DNA from: an uncultured Steroidobacter sp.
GTDB taxonomy: Bacteria > Pseudomonadota > Gammaproteobacteria > Steroidobacterales > Steroidobacteraceae
Assembly: GCA_937864115.1 (NCBI GenBank)
Contig: CALMII010000058.1
Coordinates: 1 to 64,000 of the forward strand
Length of the DNA stretch: 64,000 bases
Direction: 5' to 3'
Within the stretch, counting starts at the first letter, position 1. Each line of letters starts with the position of its first letter. Under the pieces are notes generated by a model. It was not told the DNA's origin. It did no database searches and saw only the letters and a list, made by a program, of their open reading frames with translations. This document shows positions 43,768-52,165 of the stretch, one piece after another. The translations under genes were made by a program, and so were the position numbers.

Positions 43768-43789
43768 CGTGCGACTCCGGCTTGTCCGG

Positions 43790-44239
43790 TCAGGTTTCCG
43801 GCGCAATCCGCGCCTTGTGTATTCCATCGATCGGCAGCTTCACGACGCTGCCATCCACATCCAGTGCAATCTCGCCGTTGCTCACGCCCGTGAGCCGGCC
43901 CGCGAAACGCTTGCGGCCATTCACCGGCGCCGACGTCTCGACCTTCACTCTTTCGCCGCTGAAACGGGCGAAGTGCTCGGCCGTCCGCAGCACGCGGTCG
44001 AGCCCCGGCGACGAAACCTCGAGGGTGTAGTGACCCGGAATCGGATCGCTGGCATCCATCGCTTCGCTCACGGCCCGGCTGACGCGCTCGCAATCCTCGA
44101 GCGTGATTCCCTGCGGGGCATCGATGTACAACCGCAGCAAACCGCCGCCCGAACGGGCCGCGTATTCGAGTTCCCACAACTCGTAACCGAGCTGGACGAC
44201 GACGGGCTGCAACAGCTCGATCAGCTGGTCTCGCAGCAT
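43790..44239 (-). CDS. rimP: Ribosome maturation factor RimP
   Basis: The protein has 149 residues from ATG 44239, chosen for its GGAGGT site; a TTG at 44260 is the alternative. N-domain 'LIELLQPVVVQLGYELWELEYA' and 'VSSPGLDRVLRTAEHFARFSGERV' are typical. It is needed for 30S assembly. It opens the protein part of the metY-rimP-nusA operon. Confidence 0.95.
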   Translation of the reverse strand: MLRDQLIELLQPVVVQLGYELWELEYAARSGGGLLRLYIDAPQGITLEDCERVSRAVSEAMDASDPIPGHYTLEVSSPGLDRVLRTAEHFARFSGERVKVETSAPVNGRKRFAGRLTGVSNGEIALDVDGSVVKLPIDGIHKARIAPET

Positions 44240-44285
44240 CCGCTCACCTCCGTCGGTCAATGGCCCGTTTCTTCAATCCCAGAAA

Positions 44286-44309
44286 CGAAAAATGGGCCCA
44301 AGGCCCATT
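44286..44309 (-). terminator. Intrinsic terminator or attenuator between metY and rimP
   Basis: On the minus strand AATGGGCC-ttg-GGCCCATT (44309-44291) is followed by a T-rich tract (TTTCG..). In E. coli the equivalent metY-rimP space also holds a terminator that lets part of transcription through. Confidence 0.75.
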
Positions 44310-44387
44310 CTCGTGATCATCCTTTCCTCGCTGGCGAACCCCAATGGGGCTCACCCTGGCGTCCTGATCCCTTGCGGGACCCTCTGT

Positions 44388-44410
44388 ACCAACCTGCTCG
44401 GAAGGTTGGT
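44388..44410 (-). other. Hairpin pairing the CCA end of pre-tRNA-fMet
   Basis: ACCAACCT (44410-44403) and AGGTTGGT (44395-44388), minus-strand order, are perfect complements, so A73-CCA and the next four bases of the unprocessed transcript are base-paired. This could influence 3' processing. Confidence 0.5.
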
Positions 44411-44483
44411 AGCGGGGGCAGGATTTGAACCTGCGACCTTCGGGTTATGAGCCCGACGAGCTGCCAGACTGCTCCACCCCGCA
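44407..44483 (-). tRNA. metY: Initiator tRNA-fMet(CAT)
   Basis: Initiator hallmarks: three G-C pairs in the anticodon stem (TCGGG-CTCATAA-CCCGA) and an unpaired first acceptor position, here U1 opposite U72 instead of the usual C1-A72. D arm GGAGCAGTCTGGCAGCTC, T arm GCAGG-TTCAAAT-CCTGC. CCA is encoded. It sits upstream of rimP-nusA-infB exactly like E. coli metY. Confidence 0.95.
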
Positions 44484-44496
44484 ACAGAGGGCGCGG

Positions 44497-44525
44497 ATTG
44501 TAAGGGCCTCAATTGGGTATTACAA
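44497..44525 (-). promoter_or_regulatory. Sigma70-type promoter of the metY-nusA operon
   Basis: TTGTAA (44525-44520) and TACAAT (44502-44497) are separated by exactly 17 bases and lie 14 bases upstream of the tRNA. A GC-rich discriminator follows, as in stable-RNA promoters. Confidence 0.8.
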
Positions 44526-44530
44526 GGCGG

Positions 44531-44580
44531 AATCCGGATGCTTCCGGATTTCCGCGAGGATTCCGCGTTTCTACGCGGAA
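44531..44580 (-). terminator. Paired hairpins behind nuoN
   Basis: AATCCGGA/TCCGGATT (44531-44538 and 44543-44550) and TTCCGCG/CGCGGAA (44561-44567 and 44574-44580) are perfect stems in the gap after nuoN. A weak CCTTG tail follows rather than a T-run, so termination is likely but not certain. Confidence 0.5.
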
Positions 44581-44610
44581 AGCTTGCGACCGGTCAGCGA
44601 CCTGGATCCG

Positions 44611-46056
44611 TCAGGGCAGAACCCGCGCACACAGGTCAATGAGGGCCCCGGGAAAAATTCCAAGGATCAGCACCGCCAGTCCGTTGACTGTCAGCAGTGC
44701 ACGGACGACACCGCCCCCCTCCACCGCCAGCGAATCGGCGGGTTCATCGAAATACATGACCTTGATGACGCGCAGGTAGTAGAACGCCGCAACCACCGAC
44801 AGCAGCACCGCGACGGCCGCCAGCCACACGAGGCCCACGTCAACGACGGCGCCGAGCACGGCGAGCTTTGCCCAGAAACCGACGAACGGCGGCACGCCGG
44901 CCGTGCTGAACATCAGCATCATCATCACAGCAGCGAACCACGGGCTCTTGCGATTCAGGCCGCGGAAATCCTCGATGCGATCCGCCTCGAAACCCTCGCG
45001 CGACAGCAGCAGGATCATGCCGAACGAACCGATCGCCATGATCACGTACGCGAGCGTGTAGAACATGGCCGCGCGATAGCCATCGCCCGTGCCGGCGAGA
45101 ATGCCCAGCAGGATGAAGCCGACGTGCGAAATCGTCGAGTACGCCAGCATGCGCTTCAGGTTGGTCTGAGCGATGGCGACGACGTTGCCGATGATCATCG
45201 ACAGGACCGCCAGCGCAATGAGCATGCTCTGCCAGCTGGCCACCATGGCGTCCAGTCCTTCCGCCAGCACTCGAATTGCCAGAACGTAGGAAGCGATCTT
45301 CGGCGCAGTGCCGATGAACAGCGTCACCGGCGTCGGCGCACCGTGATAGACGTCCGGCACCCACATATGGAACGGCACGGCGCCGAACTTGAAAGCAATG
45401 CCGGCGATGATGAAGGCGAGCCCGAAGATCAGCCCGATCCTGTCCGGACCGACTTCGCGCACGGCCAGCACCAGTTCATCGAGCTGCAGCGTACCGGTCA
45501 GGCCGTAGACGATGGAGAAGCCGTAGAGCAGCGTGCCGGACGCAATGGCGCCGAGCACGAAGTACTTCATGGCGGACTCGGCGGCGACACCGGAATCCCG
45601 GTCGAATGCCACCATCGCATAGAGCGACAGCGACAGCAGCTCGACGCCCAGGTACACCGTCAGCAGGCTGCCCGCCGAAATCATGACCATGATGCCCAGC
45701 AGCGCCGTCAGTCCGAGCAGGAAGTACTCGCCCTTGAACAGGCCGCGCCGCCGCAGGTAGTCGTGCGAATACATGAACGCGACGGCCACCGTTCCGTAGG
45801 CGAAGAGCTTCAGCACGTCTCCCATCGGGTCCGCCACGTACGCGCCTTCGAGCGCGGTCTCGCGAGCAGAGACGCCGGTCTTCACCGTGACGATCGCCGC
45901 GCCGACCAGCGACAGCAGCGAGAGCGCATAGGTCACCCAGCGGGAACGGTCGCTGAGGAACACATCGACCAGCAGCACCACGCAGATCGCGCAGACCATG
46001 AAGATCTCGGCCGAGGCGACCGAGAGATTGAGACTGGAAAGCAAGGGTTCCGACAT
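44611..46056 (-). CDS. nuoN: NADH-quinone oxidoreductase subunit N
   Basis: The protein has 481 residues, about 14 membrane helices. A proton-channel subunit of complex I related to Mrp antiporters, with the conserved Lys/Glu positions in helices such as 'GVELLSLSLYAMVAFDRD' and 'AFKFGAVPFHMWVPDVYHGAP'. Last gene of nuoA-N, 16 bases after nuoM. Confidence 0.96.
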   Translation of the reverse strand: MSEPLLSSLNLSVASAEIFMVCAICVVLLVDVFLSDRSRWVTYALSLLSLVGAAIVTVKTGVSARETALEGAYVADPMGDVLKLFAYGTVAVAFMYSHDYLRRRGLFKGEYFLLGLTALLGIMVMISAGSLLTVYLGVELLSLSLYAMVAFDRDSGVAAESAMKYFVLGAIASGTLLYGFSIVYGLTGTLQLDELVLAVREVGPDRIGLIFGLAFIIAGIAFKFGAVPFHMWVPDVYHGAPTPVTLFIGTAPKIASYVLAIRVLAEGLDAMVASWQSMLIALAVLSMIIGNVVAIAQTNLKRMLAYSTISHVGFILLGILAGTGDGYRAAMFYTLAYVIMAIGSFGMILLLSREGFEADRIEDFRGLNRKSPWFAAVMMMLMFSTAGVPPFVGFWAKLAVLGAVVDVGLVWLAAVAVLLSVVAAFYYLRVIKVMYFDEPADSLAVEGGGVVRALLTVNGLAVLILGIFPGALIDLCARVLP

Positions 46057-46072
46057 GGCTGGCTGATCGCGA

Positions 46073-47602
46073 TTAGAGTTTCGACTCGGTGATCTGCTGC
46101 ACCAGGTGCTCGACGGTCGGACGCATCACGTCCAGCAGCGGCGCCGGCCACAGTCCCAGCAGCAGGACGGCCGCAGCCAGGATTCCCAGGACGACGAATT
46201 CGCGGCCGTTGAGATCCTTCAACGCAGCAACATCGTCGTTGGCCACTGCGCCGAAGACCACGCGCTTGACCAGCCACAGGGTGTAGGCGGCGCCGAGGAT
46301 CAGCGTCACTGCAGCCAGGAACGCATACCAGAAGTCGGCACGGAAGCTGGCGATGATGACCAGGAACTCGCCGACGAACCCCGACGTCGCGGGCAGGCCG
46401 GAGTTCGCCAGTGCGAACAGCACGGCAAACGCAGCGAAGACCGGCATCGTGTTGACGACGCCGCCGTAAGCGCTGATCTCGCGGCTGTGCACGCGGTCGT
46501 ACAGCACGCCGACGCAGAAGAACATGGCGCCGGAAATCAGGCCATGGGAAATCATCTGCACCATCGCGCCGTCGATTCCCATCGCCGCGCCGCGCACGTC
46601 GCCGTTGACCTGCAACAGGTCGAAAGCGAGGAAGGAGCCGAGGGTCACGAAGCCCATGTGGGCGATCGACGAATAAGCGATCAGCTTCTTCATGTCCTGC
46701 TGGACCAGCGCGACGAAGCCGATGTATACGACCGCGATCAGCGAGAGTGAAATCACCAGCCAGTCGAGCTGCGCGCTCGCATCGGGCGTGATCGGCAGCG
46801 AGAACCGCAGGAAGCCGTAGCCGCCCATCTTCAGCATGATCGCCGCCAGAATCACCGATCCGCCGGTCGGCGCCTCGACGTGTGCATCCGGCAACCACGT
46901 GTGCACCGGCCACATCGGTACCTTTACCGCGAAGGCCAGCATGAACGACATGAAGATCAGCAGCTGCGCATTCAGCGCCAGCGGCAGTTCCTGGAAATCG
47001 GCAATGGCATAGCTGCACTGCCCCGCATCGCAGGTCTGCATGTACATGTAGATCAGCGACACCAGCATCAGGACGGAGCCGAGGAAGGTGTAGAGGAAGA
47101 ACTTCAGCGTCGCATATACGCGCCGCGCACCGCCCCAGACGCCGATGATGATGAACATCGGAATCAGCATCGCCTCCCACAGCACGTAGAACAGCAGCGC
47201 ATCCGTGGCGGCGAATACGCCGACCATGAGGCCTTCGAGAATCAGGAACGAGGCGTAGTACTGGGCCGGCCGCTTCTCGATCACCGTCCATGCCGCAATG
47301 ACGACCAGCGGCGTGATGAACGTCGTGAGGATGATCAGCGGCATCGCAATGCCGTCGACACCGAGTCCGTACCAGGAATTGAACGCGGTGATCCAGGGCA
47401 GCTTCTCGACGAACTGCATGTCCGCCGTCGTCATGTCGAAGTGCGTATAGAGCTGCGTCGAAATGGCGAACGTCAGGACCGTCGCGCCCAGCGCCAGCCA
47501 GCGGCCGAATGCAATGCCGCGATCACCGAGAATCAGCAGCGCCACGCCGGCGGCGATGGGCAGCCAGATCAGAACGCTAAGAATGGGCCAGGTCAGTTGC
47601 AT
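46073..47602 (-). CDS. nuoM: NADH-quinone oxidoreductase subunit M
   Basis: The protein has 509 residues, about 14 membrane helices, antiporter-type proton channel. Signatures 'SSIAHMGFVTLG' and 'PMWPVHTWLPDAHVEAPTGGSVILA'. It is between nuoL and nuoN in the standard order. Confidence 0.96.
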   Translation of the reverse strand: MQLTWPILSVLIWLPIAAGVALLILGDRGIAFGRWLALGATVLTFAISTQLYTHFDMTTADMQFVEKLPWITAFNSWYGLGVDGIAMPLIILTTFITPLVVIAAWTVIEKRPAQYYASFLILEGLMVGVFAATDALLFYVLWEAMLIPMFIIIGVWGGARRVYATLKFFLYTFLGSVLMLVSLIYMYMQTCDAGQCSYAIADFQELPLALNAQLLIFMSFMLAFAVKVPMWPVHTWLPDAHVEAPTGGSVILAAIMLKMGGYGFLRFSLPITPDASAQLDWLVISLSLIAVVYIGFVALVQQDMKKLIAYSSIAHMGFVTLGSFLAFDLLQVNGDVRGAAMGIDGAMVQMISHGLISGAMFFCVGVLYDRVHSREISAYGGVVNTMPVFAAFAVLFALANSGLPATSGFVGEFLVIIASFRADFWYAFLAAVTLILGAAYTLWLVKRVVFGAVANDDVAALKDLNGREFVVLGILAAAVLLLGLWPAPLLDVMRPTVEHLVQQITESKL

Positions 47603-47624
47603 GTCAGTTCTTGTTACTTGCAGG

Positions 47625-49634
47625 TCAGCGCAGCACGTACCAGGCGAGCAGTGCCGACAGGCCGATGATCATGGCGAACGCATAGTGGTACAGATAGCCG
47701 GTCTGCAGCCGGCGGAAGATGCCCGACATCCAGCCGACGACCCGTGCCGAACCATTCACGAACGCACCATCGATGATCGCGACGTCACCGACACGCCATA
47801 GCGCCGTGCCGAGATTGCGGCTGCCCTTCGCGAACACCGCCTGATAGATCTCGTCGAAATAGAACTTGTTGGCGAGCAGTGTGTAGAGCGCCGAAAACTT
47901 AGTGGCGATCACCCCGGGCAGGTCGGGACGCTTGATGTACAGATACCAGGCAGCCAGCACGCCGAGCAGCGCCAGATAGACGGGCGGCTGGGTCAGTCCG
48001 TGCAGCATGAAGGCCAGCGGACCATGGAACTCCTCGCCGAGGTGACCCAGGACATTGCGTTCTTCCGACACGAAGATCGCATCGCCGAAATAGCCGCCGA
48101 ACAGCACCGGCCCGATCGTGAACCAGCCGATGAACAGCGATGGGATCGCGAGCAGGATCAGCGGCACCGTGACCACCCAGGGACTTTCATGCGGCTTGTG
48201 ATCGCCGTGCCTATGATCGTCGTGGCCGTGAGCATCGTGCCCATGATCCGCGTGCGCATCGTGATGCCCGAACCGCTCGGGACCGTGGAACGTCATGAAC
48301 ACGAGACGGAAGCTGTAGAACGCCGTGACGAAGACGCCGAGGAACACGCACCAGTAGGCATAGGTTGCGCCCGTGATGTGCGATGCATGCACCGCTTCGA
48401 TCAACGCGTCCTTGGAGAAGAAGCCGGATGTGCCGGGGAAGCCGATCAGCGCGAGCGAACCGATGAGCGAGGTCCAGTAGGTGATCGGCAGGTACTTCTT
48501 GAGGCCGCCCATCTTCCGCATGTCCTGCTCATGATGCATCGCGATGATCACCGAGCCGGCCGCCAGGAACAGCAGCGCCTTGAAGAAAGCGTGCGTCATG
48601 AGATGGAAGATCGCGCCCGCATAGGCCGAGACACCCAGCGCCACCGTCATGTAGCCCAGCTGCGAGAGCGTCGAGTAGGCGACCACCCGCTTGATGTCGT
48701 TGTTCACCAGGCCCAGCAGTCCCATGAAGAACGCGGTCGTCGCACCGATGATCAGGACCGTCGAGAGCGCGGTTTCCGACAGCTCGAACAGCGGCGACAT
48801 GCGGGCCACCATGAAGATGCCGGCCGTCACCATCGTTGCCGCGTGGATCAGGGCCGAGATCGGCGTCGGGCCTTCCATCGAATCCGGCAGCCAGACGTGC
48901 AGCGGCACCTGCGCTGACTTGCCCATCGCGCCGATGAACAGGCAGATGCAGACCACGGTGATGGCCTGCCATTCGGTGTTCGGAATGATCTCCATCGTGT
49001 TCGCGGCAATGGCATCGCGCATGCCGAACACCGTCGCGTAGTCCAGCGAGCCGGTGTAATAAACGATGCCGGCGATGCCCAGTACGAACCCGAAGTCGCC
49101 GACGCGGTTCACCAGGAACGCCTTCATGTTCGCGAAGATGGCCGACGGGCGCGTGTACCAGAAACCGATCAGCAGATAGGAAACGACGCCGACCGCTTCC
49201 CAGCCGAAGAACAGCTGCAGGAAGTTGTTCGACATCACCAGCATCAGCATCGAGAACGTGAACAGCGAGATGTACGAGAAGAAACGCTGGTAGCCGGGAT
49301 CTTCATGCATGTAGCCGATGGTGTAGACGTGCACGCAGAGCGACACGAACGTCACGACGACCATCATCAGGGCCGAGAGCTTGTCGACCAGGAAGCCGAC
49401 TTCCATTCGCACGCCATCGCTGACGAGCCAGGTGTACACGGACTCGTTGAAGATCGGCGCTCCGTCCAGCAGCAGCTTCAATACGTAGATCGAGAGTCCG
49501 CACGACAGCGCGACGCCCGCGATCGTGACGCAGTGCGCCCCGACGCGTCCGATGACGCGCCCTGCCAGGCCGGCCGCGATCGCCGCGAACAGCGGAGCCA
49601 GAACGATCGTCAGCAATGTGGATTCAGAAATCAT
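47625..49634 (-). CDS. nuoL: NADH-quinone oxidoreductase subunit L
   Basis: The protein has 669 residues, about 16 helices including the long lateral helix near the C-terminus. 'SAQVPLHVWLPDSMEGPTPISALIHAATMVTAG' is the classic channel motif. A His/Asp-rich cytoplasmic loop (about 475-500, repeated HDAH/GHDD) is unusual in its density and may bind metal or be a linker. Confidence 0.96.
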   Translation of the reverse strand: MISESTLLTIVLAPLFAAIAAGLAGRVIGRVGAHCVTIAGVALSCGLSIYVLKLLLDGAPIFNESVYTWLVSDGVRMEVGFLVDKLSALMMVVVTFVSLCVHVYTIGYMHEDPGYQRFFSYISLFTFSMLMLVMSNNFLQLFFGWEAVGVVSYLLIGFWYTRPSAIFANMKAFLVNRVGDFGFVLGIAGIVYYTGSLDYATVFGMRDAIAANTMEIIPNTEWQAITVVCICLFIGAMGKSAQVPLHVWLPDSMEGPTPISALIHAATMVTAGIFMVARMSPLFELSETALSTVLIIGATTAFFMGLLGLVNNDIKRVVAYSTLSQLGYMTVALGVSAYAGAIFHLMTHAFFKALLFLAAGSVIIAMHHEQDMRKMGGLKKYLPITYWTSLIGSLALIGFPGTSGFFSKDALIEAVHASHITGATYAYWCVFLGVFVTAFYSFRLVFMTFHGPERFGHHDAHADHGHDAHGHDDHRHGDHKPHESPWVVTVPLILLAIPSLFIGWFTIGPVLFGGYFGDAIFVSEERNVLGHLGEEFHGPLAFMLHGLTQPPVYLALLGVLAAWYLYIKRPDLPGVIATKFSALYTLLANKFYFDEIYQAVFAKGSRNLGTALWRVGDVAIIDGAFVNGSARVVGWMSGIFRRLQTGYLYHYAFAMIIGLSALLAWYVLR

Positions 49635-49642
49635 GGTGCGGG

Positions 49643-49948
49643 TCAGCCCTTCATCGTGTCGAGCTGTTCGATGTTGATGTTCCTGCGCTCACGGAACAGG
49701 ACCACCAGGATGGCGAGACCGATCGCGGCCTCCGCGGCGGCCACCGTCATGATGAAGAACACGAACACCTGACCGTTCAGATCGCCCAGGTGACGCGCGA
49801 ACGCCACGAAGTTGAAGTTCACGGCGAGCAGCATCAGCTCGATGCACATGAGCAGCAGGATCACGTTCTTCCGGTTGAGGAAGATGCCGGCCACGCTGAG
49901 CGCGAACAGCATACCCGCCAGCATCAATACGCTTTCGAGCGGAATCAC
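49643..49948 (-). CDS. nuoK: NADH-quinone oxidoreductase subunit K
   Basis: The protein has 101 residues from GTG 49948, which overlaps the nuoJ stop by 4 bases. Three helices with the conserved membrane Glu residues ('CIELMLLAVN', 'TVAAAEAAIGLA'). Confidence 0.95.
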   Translation of the reverse strand: MIPLESVLMLAGMLFALSVAGIFLNRKNVILLLMCIELMLLAVNFNFVAFARHLGDLNGQVFVFFIMTVAAAEAAIGLAILVVLFRERRNINIEQLDTMKG

Positions 49949-50577
49949 GGCTGCTTCTCCGGCGAAGAGGTCTCGGACGGCTTCTCGGCATCCATCTTGA
50001 CGATGCGGATGCGGTCTTTGGCGCGAACGGCCACCTGCGCCGCAATATCCTGCGCCTTGAGCCCGGCACGGTGCCGCATGGTCAGCACGATGGCGGCAAC
50101 GATGGCCAGCAGCAGCACCATCGCGGCGAGTTCGAACGGATACAGGTACTTCGTGTACAGCAGTTCGCCCAGGGCACGCGTATTGCTGTAACCCTCGACG
50201 ACGGCGACGGCGGCACTCTGCTGGCCGACGCCCAGGTGCTTCACCCACACGACGCTGCCGATCTCGACCACCACCAGCACGGCGATGATGATTCCCAGCG
50301 GCGCATAGCGCGTGAAACCTTCCTTCATCTGCGCGAGGTCGACGTCGAGCATCATCACCACGAACAGGAACAGCACCATCACCGCGCCGACGTACACCAG
50401 CACCAGCACGATGGCCAGGAACTCCGCCTCCAGCAACAGCCAGATCACGGCGCTGTTGAAGAACGCGAACACCAGGAACAGCGCCGCATGCACCGGGTTG
50501 CGCGCGGTGATGACGCCAAGCGCCGCAACCACCAGCACGGCGGAGAAGGCGTAGAAAAGGATCTCGGTAATGGTCAT
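49945..50577 (-). CDS. nuoJ: NADH-quinone oxidoreductase subunit J
   Basis: The protein has 210 residues, five membrane helices ('NPVHAALFLVFAFFNSAVIWLLLEAEFLAIVLVLVYVGAVMVLFLFVVMML' is the family core) and a charged C-terminal tail of about 45 residues. It overlaps nuoK. Confidence 0.95.
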   Translation of the reverse strand: MTITEILFYAFSAVLVVAALGVITARNPVHAALFLVFAFFNSAVIWLLLEAEFLAIVLVLVYVGAVMVLFLFVVMMLDVDLAQMKEGFTRYAPLGIIIAVLVVVEIGSVVWVKHLGVGQQSAAVAVVEGYSNTRALGELLYTKYLYPFELAAMVLLLAIVAAIVLTMRHRAGLKAQDIAAQVAVRAKDRIRIVKMDAEKPSETSSPEKQP

Positions 50578-50589
50578 AGGGCAGACGCT

Positions 50590-51081
50590 TCAGCGATAGC
50601 GCGCATCGGCCGCCTTGTCTGCGGCGATCATGGCTTCGTAGCGCTCGCCGATGGCGAGCAGTTTGTCCTTGGTCATGATGTTCTCGCCGCGATTCTCCAT
50701 GTGGTACTCATGGATGCGGGTCTCGACGATGGCATCGACCGGGCAGGCCTCTTCGCAGAAGCCGCAGTAGATGCACTTGAACAGGTCGATGTCATAGCGC
50801 GTCGTGCGACGGGTGCCGTCGGCTGCCACATCCGATTCGATCGTGATGGCCAGCGCCGGACAGACCGCCTCGCACAGCTTGCAGGCGATGCAGCGCTCCT
50901 GCCCGTTCGGGTAGCGGCGCTGCGCATGCAATCCGCGGAAACGCGGCGACTGCGGCGTCTTCTCTTCCGGATACTGCACCGTCACGTTGGGGCGGAAGAC
51001 GAACTGCCGGATCGTCACGCCGAGGCCGACGACCAGCTCGGTCAGGAAGAACGTCTTCAGGAAACTGGCGGGTGATTTCAC
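50590..51081 (-). CDS. nuoI: NADH-quinone oxidoreductase subunit I
   Basis: The protein has 163 residues. Two 4Fe-4S ferredoxin motifs, CIACKLCEAVCP (about 64-75) and CIYCGFCEEACP (about 103-114), carry electrons toward cluster N2. Confidence 0.96.
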   Translation of the reverse strand: MKSPASFLKTFFLTELVVGLGVTIRQFVFRPNVTVQYPEEKTPQSPRFRGLHAQRRYPNGQERCIACKLCEAVCPALAITIESDVAADGTRRTTRYDIDLFKCIYCGFCEEACPVDAIVETRIHEYHMENRGENIMTKDKLLAIGERYEAMIAADKAADARYR

Positions 51082-51091
51082 TGGCTGGCTC

Positions 51092-52165
51092 CTACCCTGC
51101 CCACGGTCCGATCTTGCAGTACGCGAGCACCATCAGCACCGCGATCCACACCAGCGTGACCGGAATGAAGACCTTCCAGCCCAAGCGCATGATCTGATCG
51201 TAGCGATAGCGCGGGAACGTCGCGCGGAACCACAGGAAGCAGAACAGAAAGAATGCGATTTTGCTGAACAGCCACAGGAAGCCGACCAGCGGATGCGGCG
51301 TGTTGATCCACGCCAGCCAGCCCGGCAGGTTCCAGCCTTCGAACGGCGACAGCCAGCCGCCGAAGAAGAAGACCGCGGTCAGCGCCGAGATCAGGATCAT
51401 GTTCACGTACTCGGCGACGAAGAACACGGCGAAGGCCATGCCCGAGTACTCGACGTGGAAGCCGGCGACGATTTCCGATTCGCCTTCGACGACGTCGAAC
51501 GGCGCGCGGTTCGTTTCAGCCAGTCCGGAAATGAAGTAGACGACGAACAGCGGAATCATCCACCAGAAGAAGAAACCGCCCACGCCGCGCTGGGCTTCGA
51601 TGATCGCACTGAGATTCAGCGAACCGGCCGCCATCACGACGCCGACGAGCGCGAATCCCATGGCGATTTCATAAGCCACCATCTGCGCCGCCGCGCGCAT
51701 CGCGCCGAGGAACGCGTACTTCGAGTTCGCGGCCCAGCCCGCGAGAATCACGCCGTAGACGCCCGCCGATGTCAGCGCAAGGATGTACAGCAGGCCCGCA
51801 TCGATGCTGGAAACGGTGAACCCCGGCCACAACGGCACCACTGCCCACGTGCACAGCGCGGGAATCAACGCCAGCAGCGGCGCGAGCAGGAACAGGAACT
51901 TGTTCGACTTCTCCGGGATGACGATTTCCTTGACCAGCAGCTTCAGCACGTCCGCGAACGGCTGCAGGATGCCGAAGGGCCCGACCCGGTTCGGACCGAT
52001 GCGCGCCTGGATCGAACCGATGACGCGGCGCTCGGCGAGCGTCAGGAACGCCATGATCAGGATCACGCTGATGAACAGGATCACCGCGACCACGCCATAC
52101 CACACGATGGCCTGGATCCATTGCGGCAGGAACGACAGCAGATCGGCAGCGATTTCAGGAATCAT
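51092..52165 (-). CDS. nuoH: NADH-quinone oxidoreductase subunit H
   Basis: The protein has 357 residues, about 8 helices forming part of the quinone site. 'GSIQARIGPNRVGPFGILQPFADVLKLL' is the family signature, as is 'AETNRAPFDVVEGESEIVAGFHVEYSG'. It overlaps nuoG by 4 bases (ATGA). Confidence 0.96.
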   Translation of the reverse strand: MIPEIAADLLSFLPQWIQAIVWYGVVAVILFISVILIMAFLTLAERRVIGSIQARIGPNRVGPFGILQPFADVLKLLVKEIVIPEKSNKFLFLLAPLLALIPALCTWAVVPLWPGFTVSSIDAGLLYILALTSAGVYGVILAGWAANSKYAFLGAMRAAAQMVAYEIAMGFALVGVVMAAGSLNLSAIIEAQRGVGGFFFWWMIPLFVVYFISGLAETNRAPFDVVEGESEIVAGFHVEYSGMAFAVFFVAEYVNMILISALTAVFFFGGWLSPFEGWNLPGWLAWINTPHPLVGFLWLFSKIAFFLFCFLWFRATFPRYRYDQIMRLGWKVFIPVTLVWIAVLMVLAYCKIGPWAG

